Positions 13,426 to 17,830 of a DNA stretch of 17,830 bases are shown one piece after another. The translations under genes and the position numbers were made by a program. Under the pieces are notes generated by a model. It made no database searches. It had not been told where the DNA came from and saw nothing but the letters and a program-made list of their open reading frames with translations. Source of the DNA: an uncultured Collinsella sp. (GTDB lineage: Bacteria > Actinomycetota > Coriobacteriia > Coriobacteriales > Coriobacteriaceae); contig CABUUD010000030.1 of the NCBI GenBank assembly GCA_902494585.1, positions 1 through 17,830 on the forward strand, given 5' to 3'. Position 1 is the first letter of the stretch. Each line of letters opens with the position of its first letter.

Positions 13426-13925
13426 GGGGCCTCCTTTGCTGCGGTTAGGGTTCAAATGTTTCTATATAAGGTTCTAGTTTACCCGCATGTGGCACACCGG
13501 GGGTGCCGCACTTGGACTTGCACCTTTGCACCACGAAGACGGATGTCGCACAAATGTCGGCACCTTGGACGACCGAGTGGTATCACGGTGCCGCAAACGG
13601 TCGATTTTTGGCGGCGAACGGTGCATATTTTGGAGGGGCACGGTCCTGCCCGGGATATGTAGTCAACCTTGATAAAACGTTTGCCCAGCTTGGGAGTATG
13701 AATGCCGCACAAGGGTCTTCAGGGATAGAAAAAACGTTTCATCATTGGCGGCTTTAGGTGAATAACTGACCAACCAGAACGGTAAAATAGTGTTTGTCTG
13801 AGCGTTGAGACGTTTAGACATCGCGCATTGTCATCGCCGGCAACGCGCAAACCGGTCCTAACGGAGCCAATTGGGTGCTCCGTTATATACGCAAGTCTAA
13901 GAGGGGCTTGTTTAGGAGGCACAGT
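13426..13925. other. 500-base divergent intergenic region with small dyads
   Basis: No credible gene. Short plus-strand frames here lack a ribosome binding site. Visible structure: an inverted repeat CGGCACC/GGTGCCG (13558-13564 and 13587-13593), with further GGTGCCG-like copies nearby (13502-13509); two copies of the palindrome AAACGTTT (13675-13682 and 13732-13739), 57 bases apart, possibly LacI-type operators for the downstream dehydrogenase; an AT-rich TAAAAT (13783-13788) as a weak -10 candidate; and the leader hairpin listed next. All functional readings are tentative. Confidence 0.4.
13859..13885 (+). promoter_or_regulatory. Leader hairpin upstream of the alcohol dehydrogenase
   Basis: A perfect 9-base-pair stem, TAACGGAGC with GCTCCGTTA, and a 9-base loop, 40 bases before the dehydrogenase ATG. 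No U-run follows, so it is more likely an operator or a leader structure than a terminator. Confidence 0.4.
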
Positions 13926-15149
13926 ATGGGACGTTTTACCAATCCTCGCGATCTGTACTTTGGTGAGGGCGCTCGCCACGAGGTGAAGAACCTCAAGGGT
14001 AAGAAGGCCATCATCGTTTCTGGCGGCAGCTCTATGCGCCGCGGCGGGTTCCTGCAGGACGTTGAGGCCGACCTCAAAGAGGCCGGCATGGAGGTCAAGC
14101 TGTTCGAGGGCGTCGAGTCCGATCCCTCCATCGAGACCGTCATGAAGGGCGCAGCCGCTATGCGCGACTTCGAGCCCGACTGGATCGTTGCTATCGGCGG
14201 CGGTTCGCCCATCGATGCTGCTAAGGCCATGTGGGTCTTCTACGAGTATCCCGAGGAGTCCTTCGACAACATTATCCAGCCGTTCAGCTTCCCCGAGCTG
14301 CGTCAGAAGGCTCACTTCTGCGCCATTTCCTCTACCTCCGGCACTGCTACCGAGGTCACCGCATTCTCCGTCATCACGGATTACGAAAAGGGCATCAAGT
14401 ACCCGCTGGCCGACTTCAACATCACCCCTGATGTCGCCATCGTCGACCCCGAGCTCACCTACACCATGCCCGCCAAGCTGTGCGCTCACACCGGCATGGA
14501 TGCTCTGACCCACTGCATGGAGGCCTACGTTTCCACCTGCGCCTCTATGTTCACCGACGCCAACGCTCTGCACGGCATCCGCGAGATCGTCGAGTGGCTG
14601 CCCAAGTCCTATGCTGGCGACCATGAGGCCCGTCAGCACATGCACGAGGCTCAGTGCATCGCCGGTATCGCCTTCTCCTCGGGCCTGCTCGGCATCGTTC
14701 ACTCCATGGCTCACAAGACCGGTGCTGCCTTCGAGAACGGCCACATCATCCACGGTGCTGCTAACGCCATGTACCTGGGCAAGGTCATCCAGTGGAACTC
14801 CAAGGACCCGCGTGCTGCCGAGCGTTACGCTTACGTGGCCAAGGAGATCCTGCACCTTCCCGGCGAGACCAACGAGGAGCTCATCGCTGCGCTCGTCCAG
14901 AAGATCCGCGACCTCAACGACCAGCTCAACATTCCGCAGTCCATCAAGGATTACGCGAATGGTGGCGTGAAGGTCGACGCCGAGAACCCGCAGATGGTTT
15001 CCGAGGAGGAGTTCCTCGCCAAGCTGCCCGAGATCGCCGCGAACGCCGAGCAGGACGCCTGCACGCCCGAGAACCCGCGCGAGACCAAGGCTGCCGACTT
15101 CGAGAAGATCCTCAAGGCCTGCTACTACGACACCGACATCGATTTCTAA
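13926..15149 (+). CDS. Iron-containing (group III) alcohol dehydrogenase
   Basis: NAD(P)-dependent, interconverting an aldehyde and an alcohol, most likely reducing aldehydes during fermentation. 407 residues, normal for the family. The nucleotide-binding segment is GGGSPIDAAKAM (91-102), followed by SSTSGTATEV (135-144). The four metal ligands fall at Asp192, His196, His259 and His273 with the same spacing as in E. coli FucO, within MDALTHCMEAY and HSMAHKTGAAFENGH. The C-terminal 60 residues are acidic. The substrate cannot be read from sequence; butanol or other primary alcohols are possible. AGGAGG lies 6 bases before the ATG at 13926, which also matches the family N-terminus; the open frame extends upstream but without a site. 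Strong CTC/AAG-biased codon use suggests high expression. A terminator follows. Confidence 0.94.
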   Translation: MGRFTNPRDLYFGEGARHEVKNLKGKKAIIVSGGSSMRRGGFLQDVEADLKEAGMEVKLFEGVESDPSIETVMKGAAAMRDFEPDWIVAIGGGSPIDAAKAMWVFYEYPEESFDNIIQPFSFPELRQKAHFCAISSTSGTATEVTAFSVITDYEKGIKYPLADFNITPDVAIVDPELTYTMPAKLCAHTGMDALTHCMEAYVSTCASMFTDANALHGIREIVEWLPKSYAGDHEARQHMHEAQCIAGIAFSSGLLGIVHSMAHKTGAAFENGHIIHGAANAMYLGKVIQWNSKDPRAAERYAYVAKEILHLPGETNEELIAALVQKIRDLNDQLNIPQSIKDYANGGVKVDAENPQMVSEEEFLAKLPEIAANAEQDACTPENPRETKAADFEKILKACYYDTDIDF

Positions 15150-15168
15150 TCGACTCTCGCTGTCTTGC

Positions 15169-15203
15169 AAGGGGTCTCGCGCTCAATGCGCGGGGCCCTT
15201 TTT
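15169..15203 (+). terminator. Rho-independent terminator of the alcohol dehydrogenase
   Basis: GC-rich stem, AGGGGTCTCGCGC pairing with GCGCGGGGCCCT with one bulge and G-U pairs around a short loop, then TTTTT at 15199-15203, 20 bases past the stop codon. Separates this gene from the following dehydrogenase. Confidence 0.9.
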
Positions 15204-15207
15204 GCTA

Positions 15208-15238
15208 TGGTGCAAAGGGGTCAGGTTACTTTGCACCA
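15208..15238. repeat. REP-like palindrome
   Basis: Perfect 10-base-pair stem TGGTGCAAAG/CTTTGCACCA with loop GGGTCAGGTTA. Same general plan as the hairpin at 9042-9076 (stem ending in CAAAG or AAAGG, loop containing a short core). Core sequences of this kind occur in REP elements linked to IS200-like TnpA-REP proteins; this is recalled knowledge and no such gene is in the window. It lies between the dehydrogenase terminator and the next start codon. Confidence 0.6.
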
Positions 15239-15268
15239 ATCGTTGTTTGATGAAGGGCGGATTCTCGT

Positions 15269-16336
15269 ATGGCGCTTCCTATGGTTTACGGCGGTCCCGG
15301 CCGGTATGTTCAGGGGCCGGGTGAGCTCTCGCGTCAGGGCAGGTATTTGTCATGGTTGGGATGCGCTGCCTATGTCTTGTTTGACCAGGGCACCGAGGAT
15401 CGGCTGTGCAGGCAGATCGTCGATGGATTTCTGGACGACGATCTGAGTGAGCCGTTCATTAAGATTTATGACGGTCCGTGTACGGAAGGGGCCGTTGTCG
15501 AAATGGCTAAGGAAGCCCAGGCTGAGTATTGCGACATGGTGGTGGGTATTGGCGGCGGCAAGATGCTCGATATCGCCAAGGCCGTTGCGTTTTATGCCGA
15601 GTTGCCGTTGTGCGTATGTCCCACGGCGGCGTCGATGGACGGTCCGTGCAGCGCGATTTCGGTGCTGTATCACGAGGACGGGTCGTTCGACCGCTACCTG
15701 ATGCTCGAGAAGAATCCAGACTTGGTCGTGGTCGATACCAACGTGGTCGCGGCGGCCCCGCTGCGTATGACGGTCGCTGGTATGGGCGATGCGCTGGCAA
15801 CGTATTTCGAGGCGCGTTCGTGCGCCGCGGCGCACGGCGCCAACGAGCACGGTGACGCGCCGGGACACTTGGCCTTGGTTGCGGCTCGTGCCTGCTATGA
15901 CACACTCATGGAGTGCGGCGTCGCTGCCAAGCGCGATCTCAAAAAGGGCCGTACATCGCCAGCGGTTGAGCGCCTGATCGAGTGCAATATTCTGCTCTCG
16001 GGTGTTGGCTTTGAGAGTGGTGGCCTAGCGCTTGCTCATGCCATAGCCAACGGCCTGACGATTCTGCCCGAGTGCAAGGCCATGCATGGTGAGGCCGTGG
16101 CATTTGGCCTGGTGGTGCAGCTGCGCCTGGAGCGTGCGCCCGAGCTTAATCAGGTGCTCGAGTTTTGCCAGCGCGTCGGTCTGCCGACGACGCTCGAGGA
16201 GCTGGGCCTTGACGAGATTTCCGATGCCGACCTGATGAGCGTTGCAGATGCGGCCTTTAGAAACGAACGCAATATGGCTAACGAACAGGCCAAGGTGACC
16301 AGACAAAAGCTCGTGCAGCTCATGCGCGAGGCATAG
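15269..16336 (+). CDS. Glycerol dehydrogenase (GldA) family protein
   Basis: 355 residues of the GldA type: NAD-dependent oxidation of glycerol to dihydroxyacetone, or the reverse, with a zinc ion. Seen in sequence: MVYGGPGRYVQG (5-16) matching the family start, the NAD-binding GIGGGKMLDIAKAVAFY (93-109), the PTAASMDGPCSAISVLY substrate region (118-134), and ligands Asp174 (AGMGDALATYFEAR), His257 (GGLALAHAIANGLT) and His273 (AMHGEAVAFG), spaced as in Geobacillus GldA. Related sn-glycerol-1-phosphate dehydrogenases share the fold, but the VDTNVVAAAPLRMTVAGMGD region, given here as two parts (155-164 and 165-174), favours GldA. The ribosome binding site is weak (GAAGG 12 bases before the ATG), so the start could be M5 at 15281. 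Substrate could also be another diol or hydroxyketone. Confidence 0.88.
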   Translation: MALPMVYGGPGRYVQGPGELSRQGRYLSWLGCAAYVLFDQGTEDRLCRQIVDGFLDDDLSEPFIKIYDGPCTEGAVVEMAKEAQAEYCDMVVGIGGGKMLDIAKAVAFYAELPLCVCPTAASMDGPCSAISVLYHEDGSFDRYLMLEKNPDLVVVDTNVVAAAPLRMTVAGMGDALATYFEARSCAAAHGANEHGDAPGHLALVAARACYDTLMECGVAAKRDLKKGRTSPAVERLIECNILLSGVGFESGGLALAHAIANGLTILPECKAMHGEAVAFGLVVQLRLERAPELNQVLEFCQRVGLPTTLEELGLDEISDADLMSVADAAFRNERNMANEQAKVTRQKLVQLMREA

Positions 16337-16486
16337 CTAGGCGCTTGATCGACCTTGTGCAATCGAGGCGGCGATAGGCATAGGCTATTTGCCTCAAAGG
16401 TGCGCCGCGTGTAATTTGCCCGAGGCGTGGGCCGATAGCGTATCATTATCTCTTGCTTGTTTGCACCGCTCAGGGAGGGGCCGCGC

Positions 16487-17740
16487 ATGGCGCAGGAACA
16501 CGATCTGTTTGATGACATTATCGAGATCAGCAAAGGTTTCGACTTTCTTAAAAACCCGCTTGGCGGCGTGACCGATGCACTCGATCCGTCGGCGCCGCAG
16601 TGGAATCCTGCCGACTACAAGGAGCGCCCGCGCGGCAACACCATTCCGTGCTTGACCTGCAAAAACGAAAAGAGCGGCTGCACCGCGTGCATGGACGTGT
16701 GCCCGGTCAACGCTATCGAGGTCGAGGAAGACGCCATCGAGATCCTCGACTCCTGTCGCAAGTGCGGCCTGTGCGCCGCTGCCTGTCCGACCGAGGCGAT
16801 CATCTCGCCGCGTCTGGCGCCCAAAAACCTGTATGACGATATTGTCTCGGCGGCTACGAGCCACGAGACCGCCTACGTCACCTGCACGCGCGCCCTCAAG
16901 CGCATGCCGCGCGAGAACGAGGTCGTCGTTGCCTGCGTGGGCGATATTACGGCCGAGACCTGGTTCTCGGTACTGGCGGACTATCCCAACGTGAGTGTGT
17001 ACCTGCCGTTGGGCGTGTGCGATAAATGCCGCAACACCGGCGGCGAGGACATTCTGGGCGAGGCGATTGCGAAGGCCGAGGAGTGGTCTGGCACGGGTAT
17101 GGGCCTGGAGGTCGACCCCAAGAGCCTCAAGTGCCATAAGCGCCGCGAGTACGAGCGCAAGGAGTACATGGAAAAGATTGCTCGCACCACGGGCCTGACG
17201 GTGACCAAGCTCAACCCGGCGACGGCGGCGCTGGCCTCGGCGACGCAAAAGCTCAAGGCCCATCGCCATCAGATTACCCAGCTGGAGCGCACGCTCAACA
17301 CCATGTGCGGCACCACGACGACCAAGCGTCGACGTTCGCTCACGCACGGGCGGCAGCTGGTGCTCTCGACGCTGCAAAACCACCCCGAGCTTGCCCAGAA
17401 CATGCAGGTGAGCACGCCGGAATGCGATTTTGACAAGTGCACGTCGTGCGGTGAGTGCGTCAACGTGTGCCCCACGTTCGCCTGCGATTTGGTGGGAAGC
17501 GGCCGCTTTGCACTGGAGTCCACGTATTGCCTAGGTTGCGGAGCCTGCGTCAAGGTGTGTCCCGAGCATGCGCTCAAACTTGTTGAACACGATGCGTCCA
17601 ACTTGGTCGTCGTCGATCCCGAAGCCGAGGAAAAGGCCGCCCAGAAGGCGAAGGCTCACGAAGAAGCTGAGAAGGTCAAGGCCGAAGCAAAGGCCAAGCT
17701 CGACAAGATGCTCGATCAGGTGGAGAAGCTCGCGGACTAG
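16487..17740 (+). CDS. Multi-cluster [4Fe-4S] ferredoxin-like protein with a central Cys domain
   Basis: A 417-residue electron-transfer protein with two ferredoxin-like pairs. N-terminal pair: CLTC (55-58) then CTACMDVCP (65-73), an unusual CxxC-x6-CxxCxxxCP arrangement, and CRKCGLCAAACP (90-101). C-terminal pair: CTSCGECVNVCP (318-329) and CLGCGACVKVCP (348-359). Between them (about 128-200) is a domain with Cys133 (VTCTRA), Cys150 (VACVGDI) and CDKC (178-181), similar in pattern to domains seen in [4Fe-4S] proteins near molybdopterin oxidoreductases or hydrogenases, though I cannot name the family. The tail 378-417 is a Lys/Glu/Ala-rich probable coiled coil. No Tat signal or membrane helix. 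GGGAGGGG is about 6-8 bases before the ATG at 16487. It is 150 bases after the glycerol dehydrogenase gene and may be its own unit. Redox partner unknown. Confidence 0.85.
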   Translation: MAQEHDLFDDIIEISKGFDFLKNPLGGVTDALDPSAPQWNPADYKERPRGNTIPCLTCKNEKSGCTACMDVCPVNAIEVEEDAIEILDSCRKCGLCAAACPTEAIISPRLAPKNLYDDIVSAATSHETAYVTCTRALKRMPRENEVVVACVGDITAETWFSVLADYPNVSVYLPLGVCDKCRNTGGEDILGEAIAKAEEWSGTGMGLEVDPKSLKCHKRREYERKEYMEKIARTTGLTVTKLNPATAALASATQKLKAHRHQITQLERTLNTMCGTTTTKRRRSLTHGRQLVLSTLQNHPELAQNMQVSTPECDFDKCTSCGECVNVCPTFACDLVGSGRFALESTYCLGCGACVKVCPEHALKLVEHDASNLVVVDPEAEEKAAQKAKAHEEAEKVKAEAKAKLDKMLDQVEKLAD

Positions 17741-17767
17741 CTACAGACCCCAATCTCTGCTTCATTT

Positions 17768-17811
17768 GCGCCGCTGCGGTGTCCGGATTCGCCCGGATGC
17801 TGCGGCGGCGC
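17768..17811 (+). terminator. Strong hairpin after the ferredoxin gene
   Basis: Two 19-base arms (17768-17786 and 17793-17811) pair completely in plus-strand RNA, with four G-U pairs, around a 6-base loop. No clean T-run follows; instead TATACTTATAC begins at 17812, which looks like a -10 region for a gene beyond the window. It may end the ferredoxin transcript, lie in the next gene's promoter, or both. Confidence 0.5.
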
Positions 17812-17830
17812 TATACTTATACGGTTTGAA

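Noticed and set aside
13503..13757. An 84-residue plus-strand frame in the intergenic region
   Set aside because: No ribosome binding site, no recognisable motif, and the sequence is full of short dyads typical of non-coding DNA.
13719..15170. A 483-residue open frame on the minus strand opposite the alcohol dehydrogenase
   Set aside because: Caused by the biased codons of the highly expressed plus-strand gene; no ribosome binding site and no family resemblance.

Overview
The window reads as chromosomal DNA from a high-GC, gut-type actinobacterium. My best guess is a Coriobacteriia member such as Collinsella. The guess rests on GC-rich codon use, AGGAGG-type ribosome binding sites, a type III glutamine synthetase, an anaerobe-style set of dehydrogenases and [4Fe-4S] proteins, and lipid II amidation genes. 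No rRNA or other taxonomic marker is present, so it is an inference. About nine protein genes and one tRNA are well supported, and no phage, IS transposase or CRISPR array is visible.

Left part, minus strand (57-5755): a one-carbon/methionine operon read as metF, then a free-standing methionine synthase reactivation-domain gene, then metH. metF and the reactivation gene overlap in a TAATG junction, and 9 bases separate the reactivation gene from metH. MetH ends after its cobalamin domain, so the middle gene supplies the module missing from it. Beyond a strong hairpin lies a UPF0210/PFL-family gene. Right of metF is a 426-base divergent intergenic region holding an 88-base near-perfect long inverted repeat and the leader of a 695-residue type III glutamine synthetase (plus strand, 6182-8269), which ends in a clear terminator.

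Middle (8333-9076): a gene-poor stretch rich in repeats. It holds a 219-base segment bounded by 34-base inverted repeats, a 101-base direct repeat (offset 189, about 90 percent identical) that carries the 3' end of a tRNA-Glu gene plus its terminator, the intact tRNA-Glu(UUC) on the minus strand, and a REP-like terminator hairpin.

Next, minus strand (9083-13425): an operon of two coupled TPR-like proteins, which look like diverged paralogues, followed by a 725-residue natural fusion of MurT and GatD. These are the two subunits that amidate the D-Glu of lipid II and are separate proteins in Staphylococcus aureus and streptococci.

Right part, plus strand (13926-17740): an iron-containing alcohol dehydrogenase with its terminator, a GldA-like glycerol dehydrogenase, and a multi-cluster [4Fe-4S] protein with an unusual central domain and a charged C-terminal helix. 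The window closes with a strong hairpin and a possible promoter for a gene outside it.

The most distinctive items are the MurT-GatD fusion with its paralogous TPR partners, the split MetH, and the several unexplained inverted or direct repeats around glnN and tRNA-Glu.
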